DNA of 64,000 bases, from the NCBI GenBank assembly GCA_022510905.1, contig JAFLSN010000007.1, positions 1-64,000 of the forward strand, given 5' to 3'. The notes beneath the pieces were generated by a model. That model saw only the letters and a list, made by a program, of their open reading frames with translations, did not search any database and was not told the DNA's origin. Of this stretch, positions 17,646 to 25,653 are shown piece by piece. The position numbers and the translations under genes are program-made. Position 1 is the stretch's first letter, and each line of letters starts with the position of its first letter. The stretch is from Treponema sp. (GTDB lineage Bacteria > Spirochaetota > Spirochaetia > Treponematales > Treponemataceae).

Positions 17646-18974
17646 ATGAAAAAAATGAATGCAATACTTTTTGTCTGCGGTGCGCTCACGATGGTGCTTA
17701 CAGGCTGTTCACGGAAAAATGCGAAAACGGAGCCAGGCAAAGTGTTCACCATCTATTGCTGGAACGAAGAGTTCCAGGCACGCTTCAATGACTACTTTGC
17801 CGCCAAAGGACTTGTGCCGGAAGGAATCATGGTGAACTGGGTGGTCACGCCAAACCAGAACAACGCCTACCAGAACAAGCTTGACGAAGCGCTTGCCAAG
17901 CAGAATTCGCTTCCACCGGACGAGCGCATTGACCTGTTTCTGGTTGAAGCTGACTACGCGCTCAAATATGTTGACACGCCGCTTACGCTCGACATCAAAA
18001 AAGACATCGGACTTTCCGATGCCGACATTGCCCAGCAGTACCAGTACACCAAGGACATTATGACTGACAGCCGTGGCGCGCTCAAAGGGGTTTCATGGCA
18101 GGCGTGTCCCGGTGGTTTTGTGTACCGCCGTTCCATTGCCCGCAACGTGCTTGGCACCGACAATCCCGAACAGGTGCAGACGGCGCTTTCAGACTGGGCG
18201 CATTTTGACAATACCGCCGCAAAAGCCAAACAGAAAGGCTACTTTATGCTTTCAGGCTTTGAGGACAGCTTCCGTGTTTTTTCCGACAACATAAAATCTC
18301 CCTGGGTGGTTGACGGCACCATACGCATTGACCCCGCCATAAAAGCCTGGATTGCCCAGACAAAAAACTACACAGAAAACGGATACAACAACCGCGCTCC
18401 GCTGTGGTCAAAAGAAAGCTGGATTGAAGCCGGGCGCAACGGACGTGTTTTCGGTTATTTCGGGCCGTCATGGTTCATTGATTTTGTGCTTGCCAGAAAC
18501 TCGCTTGAAGACATAAACGGACCACGGCAGGTCGGAAACGGCTCTTACGGCGACTGGGCGTTCTGCAAAGGCCCGCAGGGATTTTCATGGGGAGGCACAT
18601 GGATTTGCGGCGCAAGCGGCTCCGACAACGTGCAGCTTATCCATGACATCATGTACACACTCACATGCGATGCCGACACGCTTATCAAGATTGCCGAGCA
18701 CACAGGCGACTTTACAAACAACAAAGCAGCAATGACAAAGATTGCCAACAGCTCATACCAGAATCCATTCCTGGGCGGACAGAACCACATTTCGTTTTTT
18801 CTTGACTCGGCAGCCTCGCTGACAAAAAAGAACCTTTCACCATATGACATGGGCATAAATGAATCCTTGCAGCTTGCGATGCGCCCCTACTTTGTCGGTG
18901 ACATTTCCGAAGAACAGGCATGGGAACAATTCTACATTGCAGTGCTCAGAAAATACCCGCACCTCAAACGTTAG
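17646..18974 (+). CDS. ABC transporter sugar-binding lipoprotein (orphan)
   Basis: Encodes 442 residues. The chosen start, MKKMNAILFV, follows AAAGGA; the lipobox is VLTGC at Cys20. The mature part has the family 1 extracellular solute-binding fold: VFTIYCWNEEFQARFNDYF near the N-terminus, then an LFLVEADYALKYVD segment, WQACPGGFVYRRSIA, and GTWICGAS. Such proteins bind mono- or oligosaccharides in the periplasm and deliver them to two permeases and an ATPase. No permease or ATPase gene is adjacent, so it must use components encoded elsewhere. Sugar specificity is not visible, though the arabinan cluster nearby makes an arabino-oligosaccharide ligand an attractive guess. Confidence 0.85.
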   Translation: MKKMNAILFVCGALTMVLTGCSRKNAKTEPGKVFTIYCWNEEFQARFNDYFAAKGLVPEGIMVNWVVTPNQNNAYQNKLDEALAKQNSLPPDERIDLFLVEADYALKYVDTPLTLDIKKDIGLSDADIAQQYQYTKDIMTDSRGALKGVSWQACPGGFVYRRSIARNVLGTDNPEQVQTALSDWAHFDNTAAKAKQKGYFMLSGFEDSFRVFSDNIKSPWVVDGTIRIDPAIKAWIAQTKNYTENGYNNRAPLWSKESWIEAGRNGRVFGYFGPSWFIDFVLARNSLEDINGPRQVGNGSYGDWAFCKGPQGFSWGGTWICGASGSDNVQLIHDIMYTLTCDADTLIKIAEHTGDFTNNKAAMTKIANSSYQNPFLGGQNHISFFLDSAASLTKKNLSPYDMGINESLQLAMRPYFVGDISEEQAWEQFYIAVLRKYPHLKR

Positions 18975-19851
18975 TCCGTTTCACATGGTTCGCAAAAACT
19001 TTTGCGAACCGAATGTCGGCAGGAATTTAAAGACTGTGGCGGGCTTTATTTTGATTCGTGCGTAAAATGGTACATGCCGTGCCTCTGCGAAGCCGGCCGG
19101 TGGCGTGAATCCTTGCGCGTGCGTCTGGGTGTGTTGATTTATGGCGCGTAAGTGTAGCGTAATACGCAATGCACAGGCATATCGAGGCGGTCTGATTCAT
19201 CCCGGTTGTGCACCAATGTGAATGCGCGGCCTGAAAAAAGCTAAAGCCCCTCACCTGCACAGGTTACCCCCAACCACCAGTACAAGTTACCCGCGCTCAC
19301 ATGTACACGTGAGTGCCAGCCAAACGGGCACGTTTTTATCCCTAACATTGCAATGTGATGCACCCTCAACCTTGGCTTTGACGTACTGTCAACTTGGTTT
19401 GTGATACACCGTTAAAGCCGTATGTGATGGTGTGTTATATTTCACTTTGGAACAGTGTGGGCATAATTATAGATGAAGGTGTAAAAGGAGCGTTTGCCTT
19501 CCGCAGAATTTAAAGAAATCTATCAACACAAATTCCGCATTTGGCACAGGTTTCCGCGTCTGTGTGCATTTGGGAATGAACACGCCGCAAAAGACAACAA
19601 CCTTGCACCTCAGAAAGCCACGGATTCCGCCAAAGGCGCGATTCTGGCGGCGTGTTGCAGACATTTTGCTTTTCCGCCAGTGACATACACACGTTCGGCC
19701 CGCAAAAACACGCGCATATCATTGCGCTTCAAGACTTTTGCGATTCCACCGCGCAAAACCGCCGCAACCTGTTGACCGGCCACTTTTTTTTTGTATGGTG
19801 TATTAGCTTCGCCTTGGTGCGTGGCGTATTACTATTTTTTGGAGGATGCAT
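18975..19851. other. Intergenic stretch with hairpin and a full dispersed repeat
   Basis: Just after the preceding stop, GGTTCGCAAAA and TTTTGCGAACC (18987-19012) form a strong hairpin without a T-run. The dispersed repeat follows at 19051-19140. From 19150 to 19780 I see no gene; open frames lack ribosome sites. TTGACC near 19774 with a TGTATT-like box before 19846 may drive the lipoprotein gene. Confidence 0.5.
19051..19140 (+). repeat. Dispersed TTGATT repeat, full-length copy
   Basis: A 90-bp copy begins TTGATTCGTGCGTAAAATGG, contains GCGAAGCCGG and GTGAATCCTTGCG inside, and ends GGGTGTGTTGATTT. Both ends carry TTGATT in direct orientation. It matches copies at 30929, 51501, 29581 (inverted), 41922 (inverted) and others. 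Confidence 0.75.
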
Positions 19852-20322
19852 ATGAAAGGCGTCAAGAAGTATCTGTTTTTAATGGCGGTGGTAGCCGCGC
19901 TCTTTGGCTTTGTCGCATGCAGCAACGATGACGACGGAGCATCGAAAGTGGCAGTGTATGCGTCAGATGAGGAGACGCTTACATTCTACGATGATGGCAC
20001 CTTCAAGGTTGTTGAAGACGGAATTACCGTCTCAACAGGAACATACACAGGCGATGTCACAAAGAACACAGGCGTCAGCAACGAAGTTACAGCTACCATC
20101 AAAAAGTGGAGGAACGAGGACGGCAAGCTGGTCAATATCAAAGACTATGTTAAAGCCCAGGTTAAAAAGGGATTAGGTTCAAAAGCGGATTCAGTATCTG
20201 AAGAATACATTGACTATCTGATCGAGACTGAGCTCAAAGCCTTAATAGATATGCCCGTAACGATTCAGGACGGTGAACTTACTATTCATGGGCTTGAGGA
20301 AACCTACACCAAGAAGAACTAA
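19852..20322 (+). CDS. Small lipoprotein
   Basis: Encodes 156 residues. GGAGG lies six bases before ATG 19852, which decides between this and the ATG two codons upstream. The signal peptide ends GFVAC (Cys23), a good lipobox, followed by an acidic linker NDDDG. The mature domain has a short strand repeat, EETLTFYDDGTFKVVEDG and STGTYTGDV, resembling lipocalin-like lipoproteins in which a TLTFYDDGTF strand opens the barrel, then a Lys/Glu helix. Function unknown. It is monocistronic with a strong terminator. Confidence 0.75.
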   Translation: MKGVKKYLFLMAVVAALFGFVACSNDDDGASKVAVYASDEETLTFYDDGTFKVVEDGITVSTGTYTGDVTKNTGVSNEVTATIKKWRNEDGKLVNIKDYVKAQVKKGLGSKADSVSEEYIDYLIETELKALIDMPVTIQDGELTIHGLEETYTKKN

Positions 20323-20348
20323 CACCCGCCATGCTGCATGACAGCACA

Positions 20349-20377
20349 ACCGCCGGCCTAAAAAGCCGGCGGTTTTT
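20349..20377 (+). terminator. Intrinsic terminator
   Basis: ACCGCCGGC, loop CTAAAAA, GCCGGCGGT followed by TTTTTG: a 9-bp GC-rich stem with a T-run, 26 bases after the lipoprotein stop. Confidence 0.85.
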
Positions 20378-20955
20378 GTTTCCGCCGCATCAGGTGCTTT
20401 TCCTTATGCAAAAGCACCTCGCAAGGGGGCTTCGGTCATGGGGGCTCCCGGAGCGGCCGGCTTTAGGAACCATCCGCCACCCTTGCAGGGGTTAAGCGTC
20501 CTCCCCTATAAGGATGGGCACCGCACCCCTATAAGGGAGAGGCATCCACCCTTACAGGGGTTAGAACGCCCTCCCATCGGCCCTGGGCTGCCGGAAGTTG
20601 TGCCACGACACGGGCCCCGGGCATTGCCCAACGCAGCCCCGCAGCAGGCCTCGGCCTTTTGCGGATGGCGTGTCCATGCGCAAGGCAAACGCGCGTATCC
20701 ATGCTGCCTACGTTTTAATGTTTCCACTTTCATCAGGACAGCGCGCATAAACCAAAACCATCTTAAAGGCAAAAACAGTTTTGACAAGCGCGTTACTCTG
20801 TGCGATAATAAAAGCAGGGGCCGTTTTTTAAGAACACGCACCAATCTTTATCAAAGCTGCCCGGGAATTTCACTTTTTGGGCAGCAACCGCAAACCCGCA
20901 TTTTACAAGGTTTTAGCCTGAAAATGCAAAATCTTATCAGCATCGAGGCTTCCGC
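20378..20955. other. Non-coding stretch before the acyl-CoA ligase
   Basis: It holds the ~85-bp repeat shared with 51603-51690 and GC-rich inverted sequences near 20580-20660 (CGGGCCCCGGGC-like). Nothing here reads as a gene. GAGG eight bases before ATG 20956 serves the ligase. Confidence 0.5.
20477..20562 (+). repeat. Second dispersed repeat family (copy A)
   Basis: CCACCCTTGCAGGGGTTAAG then CGTCCTCCCCTATAAGGATG and CCCCTATAAGGGAGAGGCAT align almost base for base with 51603-51690. The unit is made of short inverted pieces (CCCTT...AAGGG, CCCCTATA...), so the RNA or single strand would fold strongly. Confidence 0.7.
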
Positions 20956-22695
20956 ATGATAAAGCTCAAAGACTGGAACCCAACGTATTTTCTTCAGGAA
21001 TTCAAAGGCAGTGTGTACAACGGGGAATTCCCCACTGTTCCCGAAATGTTCATTATCTCAACAAGGCGCTTTCCAGACAAACCTTGCTTTACCGATTTTG
21101 AAGGCCCAAATGGAAGCAGGCGCACACTGACATACGCAGAGGCGCTGCAAAAAATCCAGACGCTCGCGCAGTGGATGGCTGCGCACGGACTTTCTCACGG
21201 AGACCGCGTTGCCGTGACCGGAAAAAATTCACCGGAATGGGCGGTGGTGTATCTTGCCGCGCTGTTTGCCGGCGGCATCATCTGCCCCATCGACTACGCC
21301 CTGCACGAAGAAGAAATAGTGAATCTGCTGAACACGGCCCAGCCACGGTTTCTGTTTGTTGATGTTGAAAAATACGACTGGTTCGCCTCAAGGCAAAGCC
21401 CATACGACGTGTATTCGCTGAGCCCCAGGCAAAATGAACGATACGCCTACAACCTTTCAAGCGAACAGACCAATGCCATTGTTCCTTGCACCGAAAAAGA
21501 AACGGCGGCCATTCTGTTTACCAGCGGAACTACAGGCATTCCAAAAGGCGTTATGCTCAGCCACTTCAACTTAATCAGCGATGCGTTCGCGGCCCAGACC
21601 CGCATGATTCTGTACTCAACCGATGTGTTCTATGCGCTCCTTCCAATCCACCATGCATACACCATGCTGGCCGTGTTCATCGAAACCATTTCTGTGGGTG
21701 CGGAAGTGGTTTTTGGCAAAAGCCTGGCCGCAACCCGTATGCTCAAAGAACTCGGCGAAGGGCACATAACCATGCTGCTTGGAGTGCCGCTCCTGTTCAA
21801 CAAACTGTGCGCGGGCATCTTAAAAGGCATCCGAGAAAAGGGCATAGTGGTATACGGCCTCATGCGCTTTTTGATGAACCTTTCGTACATCATAAAAAAA
21901 GTGTTCAAGGTGAATGTGGGCAAAGTGCTGTTCAGGCCTGTGCTCAAAAAAGCGAACCTTTTGACCATCCGCGTGGCAATCTGCGGCGGCGGTCCGCTTG
22001 CGCCTTCAATTTTCAAAATCTACAACGAACTTGGCATTGACTTTGTGCAGGGCTACGGACTTACAGAAACATCGCCAATAATCGCGCTGAACCCTGTGGA
22101 ACATTTCAAGATTCACAGTGTGGGCCAGTATTTTGAGCAATACAGCCAGATGCGCATAGACAATCCAAACGAAGACGGCATCGGCGAAATTTGTGTAAAG
22201 GGCACCATGGTCATGCAGGGCTACTTCAACATGCCGGAAGAAACCGCCAAAGTGATTGACGCTGACGGCTGGCTGCACACCGGCGATTTGGGCTGGCTTG
22301 ACAACGAAAACTACCTGATGCTTTCGGGCCGCGCCAAAAACATGATTGTCACCGAAGGCGGAAAAAACGTATATCCCGAAGAAATCGAAGACGCATTCCA
22401 GCTTGAAACAGACATTGAACAGATTGTGGTGCAAGGCTACATTGCCGACAAAGCGCTGCGCTCCGAAGAGTTGCAGGCGCTCATCTATCCATCTGATGAC
22501 ATGCTGGCCTCAGTCAAAGTGAGCCGGGAAGAAGCGCCTTCAAACCTTGCCGTAGCGGAGCGGCTTTCCGCGATAGTGGGCAAAGTGAACAAGCAGCTTC
22601 TGCCATACCAGCGCATAAGCAAAATAACCGTGCTGGAGAAACCGCTTGAAATGACAACCACAAAAAAAGTAAAGCGCACGTACACAAATGCGTAA
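20956..22695 (+). CDS. Acyl-CoA synthetase (AMP-forming), FadD type
   Basis: Encodes 579 residues, an ANL-superfamily adenylating enzyme that activates fatty acids with ATP and CoA. The P-loop ILFTSGTTGIPKGVMLSH is at about residue 187; A5 motif GYGLTETSPI; A7/A8 region GWLHTGDLGWLDNENYLMLS and GRAKNMIV; near the end ITVLEKPLEMTTTKKVKR supplies the catalytic Lys. Such genes in Treponema serve incorporation of exogenous fatty acids into lipid. The start ATG 20956 follows GAGG. The gene's last bases overlap an alternative in-frame start of the next gene, so they are probably co-transcribed. Confidence 0.88.
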   Translation: MIKLKDWNPTYFLQEFKGSVYNGEFPTVPEMFIISTRRFPDKPCFTDFEGPNGSRRTLTYAEALQKIQTLAQWMAAHGLSHGDRVAVTGKNSPEWAVVYLAALFAGGIICPIDYALHEEEIVNLLNTAQPRFLFVDVEKYDWFASRQSPYDVYSLSPRQNERYAYNLSSEQTNAIVPCTEKETAAILFTSGTTGIPKGVMLSHFNLISDAFAAQTRMILYSTDVFYALLPIHHAYTMLAVFIETISVGAEVVFGKSLAATRMLKELGEGHITMLLGVPLLFNKLCAGILKGIREKGIVVYGLMRFLMNLSYIIKKVFKVNVGKVLFRPVLKKANLLTIRVAICGGGPLAPSIFKIYNELGIDFVQGYGLTETSPIIALNPVEHFKIHSVGQYFEQYSQMRIDNPNEDGIGEICVKGTMVMQGYFNMPEETAKVIDADGWLHTGDLGWLDNENYLMLSGRAKNMIVTEGGKNVYPEEIEDAFQLETDIEQIVVQGYIADKALRSEELQALIYPSDDMLASVKVSREEAPSNLAVAERLSAIVGKVNKQLLPYQRISKITVLEKPLEMTTTKKVKRTYTNA

Positions 22696-22732
22696 AGCGC
22701 CGCAAAAAAAAATGAGAACCACAGAGGAAATC

Positions 22733-24589
22733 ATGGACACAGCACAAATAGATGAAAGCGGAAAAGGATGCCTTTTTTTTGGAAACGCTCATGTACTAAA
22801 CCTTACGGCCGTACCCGGACAACATTCCGTTTTTCTGCTTGAAACAGAAATCGTGCTTGACCGCCCCGGACAGCTTGCGCCAAAGCCGGGCCAATTCTAC
22901 GAGCTGCGCAGCGCGAAATCAGCGGTAACATTCGGGCGGCCCATCAGCGTGTACCATGCCGCAGTCGAATCCCAAGCCGATGGCCGCCGGGCCGTGCGGC
23001 TCCGCTTTCTTATTCTGAAAAAAGGAAATGGCACCGGCGAACTCTGTTCCATGCAGCCCGGCGAAAACCTTGTGCTGCTCGGGCCGCTCGGAAACACATG
23101 GCTCCGCCCAAACGGAACCAAAAATGCTGCCATTCAGCTTGAACCGTTCGGCACGCAGGGCAAGCCGGAAGTTTGCATTGTGGGCGGAGGAATCGGCGTG
23201 GCTCCCGTGGCATATCTTGCCGCTTCACTTGCGCCGCAATCCTACGATTTTTTTGCGAGCTTTAAAACCGGCTCATATGGTCTGGATAACGTGCAGGCCC
23301 GGGAGCTCGTTGTCACCACAGACGACGGCTCCGTTGGCATTCACGGAATGCTTCCCAAGGCGCTCACCGAGCAGAAAATCCGAGATGCCGGCTACAAAGT
23401 CATTTTTGCGTGCGGCCCAAGTCCCATGCTCGCATATGTCCAGAATGTGGCGGACAGGTGCGGCGTGGCATGTTACCTGAGCCTTGAACATCGTATGCTG
23501 TGCGGCATGGGAGCCTGTCTTGGCTGCACCATCTTTACCAAAGACGGAAACCGCCGCGTGTGCAAGGACGGCCCGGTTTTTGACGCGGCGCTAATCACAT
23601 TCCCCAAACCAGACGCGCCCCACAACGTGCAGCCGGAGCCGGCATCTCCAAAAGAACCGAACCTCGGCGTTGACATTGCGGGACTGCATTTTCAGAATCC
23701 CGTGTTTGCCGCGTCGGGCACTTTTGGCTACGGACAAAACTACCGCGGAGTGTTCGATGTGGAGCAACTGGGTGCCATCTGCTCCAAGGGAATCACGCTG
23801 GAACCCCGCGCAGGAAATCCGGGTGAACGTATTGTCGAAGTTCCAGCGGGAAACATAAATTCCATAGGGCTTGAAAATCCCGGGGTACCTCACTTTATCG
23901 CGCATGAGCTGCCCCAGATGCTCGCCCTGCAAAAAACCGTTGCCATAGTAAATCTTGCAGGCGGCGACCTGGATTCATACGTGCAGGGTGCGGCGCTGCT
24001 CGAAAAAACGGCGGCCCCCATGATTGAGCTGAACATCAGCTGCCCCAACGTCAAGGCGGGTGGCATGGCATGGGGAATTCTGCCCGATGCGGCAAAAAAC
24101 TGCGTGGCCGCCGTCCGCAGCGCAACCACCAAGCCGCTCATGGTCAAACTTTCACCCAATGCGCCCGACATCCGCGCGGTGGCCATGGCCTGTGTCGAAG
24201 CAGGAGCCGATGCACTCAGCTTGATCAACACCGTGCAGGCAATGGCCATAGATATTGAAAAAGCCAAACCCTTTTTTGAAAACGTGAGAGCGGGCTGGTG
24301 CGGCCCTGCAATCAAGCCGCTCGCGCTCCGGCTGGTGTACGATGTTGTTGAAGAAATGAACCGCCTGCCGCCGCAGAAACGCATTCCCGTTGTAGGACTG
24401 GGCGGCATATGCACATGGCAAGACGCAGTGGAATTCATCATGGCGGGAGCCAGCGCAATAGAAGTTGGAACGGCAACATTCTTTAATCCAACCGCAATGC
24501 TTTCTATCATCAAAGGATTAGCAACATTCATGCGAACCCACGGCTACGCCACCATACAAGATTTATGCGGCATTGCCCAGACCGCATAA
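22733..24589 (+). CDS. pyrKD: Fused dihydroorotate dehydrogenase: PyrK electron-transfer domain + PyrD (type 1B)
   Basis: Encodes 618 residues; the chosen start MDTAQIDESGKGC follows AGAGGA (ATGs at 22688 and 22712 are alternatives). Residues 1-290 are PyrK: an FAD-binding barrel, CIVGGGIGVAPVAYL for NAD(H), and a 2Fe-2S site with Cys in LCGMGACLGCTIF and RRVCKDG near residue 255. Residues 305-618 are PyrD: FAASGTFGYG, SKGITLEPRAGNPGERIVE, LNISCPNVKAGG with the catalytic Cys, and VVGLGGICTWQDAVEF with EVGTATF binding FMN. The enzyme oxidises dihydroorotate to orotate with NAD+ in pyrimidine synthesis. In most bacteria the two subunits are separate genes; here they are one chain, PyrK first. 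No other pyr gene is nearby. Confidence 0.93.
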   Translation: MDTAQIDESGKGCLFFGNAHVLNLTAVPGQHSVFLLETEIVLDRPGQLAPKPGQFYELRSAKSAVTFGRPISVYHAAVESQADGRRAVRLRFLILKKGNGTGELCSMQPGENLVLLGPLGNTWLRPNGTKNAAIQLEPFGTQGKPEVCIVGGGIGVAPVAYLAASLAPQSYDFFASFKTGSYGLDNVQARELVVTTDDGSVGIHGMLPKALTEQKIRDAGYKVIFACGPSPMLAYVQNVADRCGVACYLSLEHRMLCGMGACLGCTIFTKDGNRRVCKDGPVFDAALITFPKPDAPHNVQPEPASPKEPNLGVDIAGLHFQNPVFAASGTFGYGQNYRGVFDVEQLGAICSKGITLEPRAGNPGERIVEVPAGNINSIGLENPGVPHFIAHELPQMLALQKTVAIVNLAGGDLDSYVQGAALLEKTAAPMIELNISCPNVKAGGMAWGILPDAAKNCVAAVRSATTKPLMVKLSPNAPDIRAVAMACVEAGADALSLINTVQAMAIDIEKAKPFFENVRAGWCGPAIKPLALRLVYDVVEEMNRLPPQKRIPVVGLGGICTWQDAVEFIMAGASAIEVGTATFFNPTAMLSIIKGLATFMRTHGYATIQDLCGIAQTA

Positions 24590-24979
24590 GCCAGCCTGCC
24601 ATGCGCCAGCGGGCCACTGAATTCAATGCATCGACAAAGCCCATTGCAGAACACACCGCAAATCCCCCGAATACCGCACTTCGGATCCAATCGGCCAGAT
24701 CCTTGCAGCCGGCGGCCAAAGAAGGTTGAAGCACAAGACCGCTTGGCAACCAAAGGCACAGCCTCCCTGCCAGCGCAAGAAAAAAACATTCCCCATGCAC
24801 TTTGAAGAACACCCCGCACACGGCACGGCACCCCCTTCCAAAACCCCAACGCTCCGCGCACCCCCTCCAATCCAACAAATTTCAAGACAATACCCAACGC
24901 ACAAACCAATTTTCCAGCCAGACCATACACACCCCATGCCCGACCACTCCGCCAGCCACGTTTCAGACAAAACCACAGA
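24590..24979. other. Non-coding stretch between pyrKD and array 2
   Basis: About 390 bases with C- and A-rich composition on the plus strand and no gene, ribosome site or clear hairpin. It leads directly into the tandem array. Confidence 0.45.
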
Positions 24980-25570
24980 CACATTTTGCCTCCTCGGTGC
25001 GTTTTTGGGCAGTGCGCGGACGCATTTTGTCTCCTCGGCGCGTTTCCGGGCAGTGCGCGGGTGCGCTTTGCTTTCCCGGTGCGTTTTCGGCGCGTGGGAG
25101 CGCTCCAGTTGGTTCCCCCCGCATGTTTTTTGGGCAGTGCGCGGGTGCATTTTGCCTTCTCGGTGCGTTTTCGGCGTGTGGGAGTGCTCCCGTTGCTTCC
25201 CACGGCGTGTTTTCGGGCAGTGTGCGGGCGCATTTTGTCTCCTCGGCGTGTTTTCGGCTCGTGGGAGCGCTCCCATTGCTTCCCACGGTGCGTTTCCGGG
25301 CAGTGCGCTGGCGCATTTTGCTTTCCCGGCGTGTTTTCGGCGCGTGGGAGTGCTTCCGTTGCTTCCCCCCGCATGTTTTCGGGCAGTGTGCGGGCGCACT
25401 TTGCTTTCCCGGCGTGTTTTTGAGCAGTGCGCGGGCGCACTTTTCTTTCCCGGCGTGTTTTCGAGCAATGCGCGGGCTCATTTTGTCTCCTCGGTGCGTT
25501 TTCGGCGTGTGGGAGTGCTCCCGTTGCTTCCCACGCATGTTTTCTGGCAGTGCGCGGGTGTGGTTTGACT
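24980..25570 (+). repeat. 41-bp tandem array 2 (about 14 units of two types)
   Basis: Units of about 41 bp come in two kinds. Type A contains GGGCAGTGCGCGGGCGCATT then TTG and CTTTCCCGGCGTGTTTTC. Type B contains GGCGCGTGGGAGCGCTCCC then TTGCTTCCCACG. The order is A A B A B A B A B A A A B A. Type A is homologous to the units of array 3, and type B shares the GGGAGCGCTCCC palindrome with the edge of array 1. Long frames are open on both strands because stops are absent from the unit, not because a protein is encoded. The array ends about 85 bp before the RlmL-like gene. Confidence 0.93.
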
Positions 25571-25618
25571 GTCCAAACATTTTGGAGTGTTATGGATGGT
25601 GTGTGCGCAGGAATTATA

Positions 25619-25647
25619 TTGCATAAAATGACAAAAAATATTAAAAT
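25619..25647 (+). promoter_or_regulatory. Promoter of the RlmL-like gene (leaderless)
   Basis: TTGCAT and TAAAAT are spaced 17 bp; six bases separate the -10 from ATG 25654, which has no Shine-Dalgarno. The promoter starts just after array 2. Confidence 0.5.
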
Positions 25648-25653
25648 GTCATT

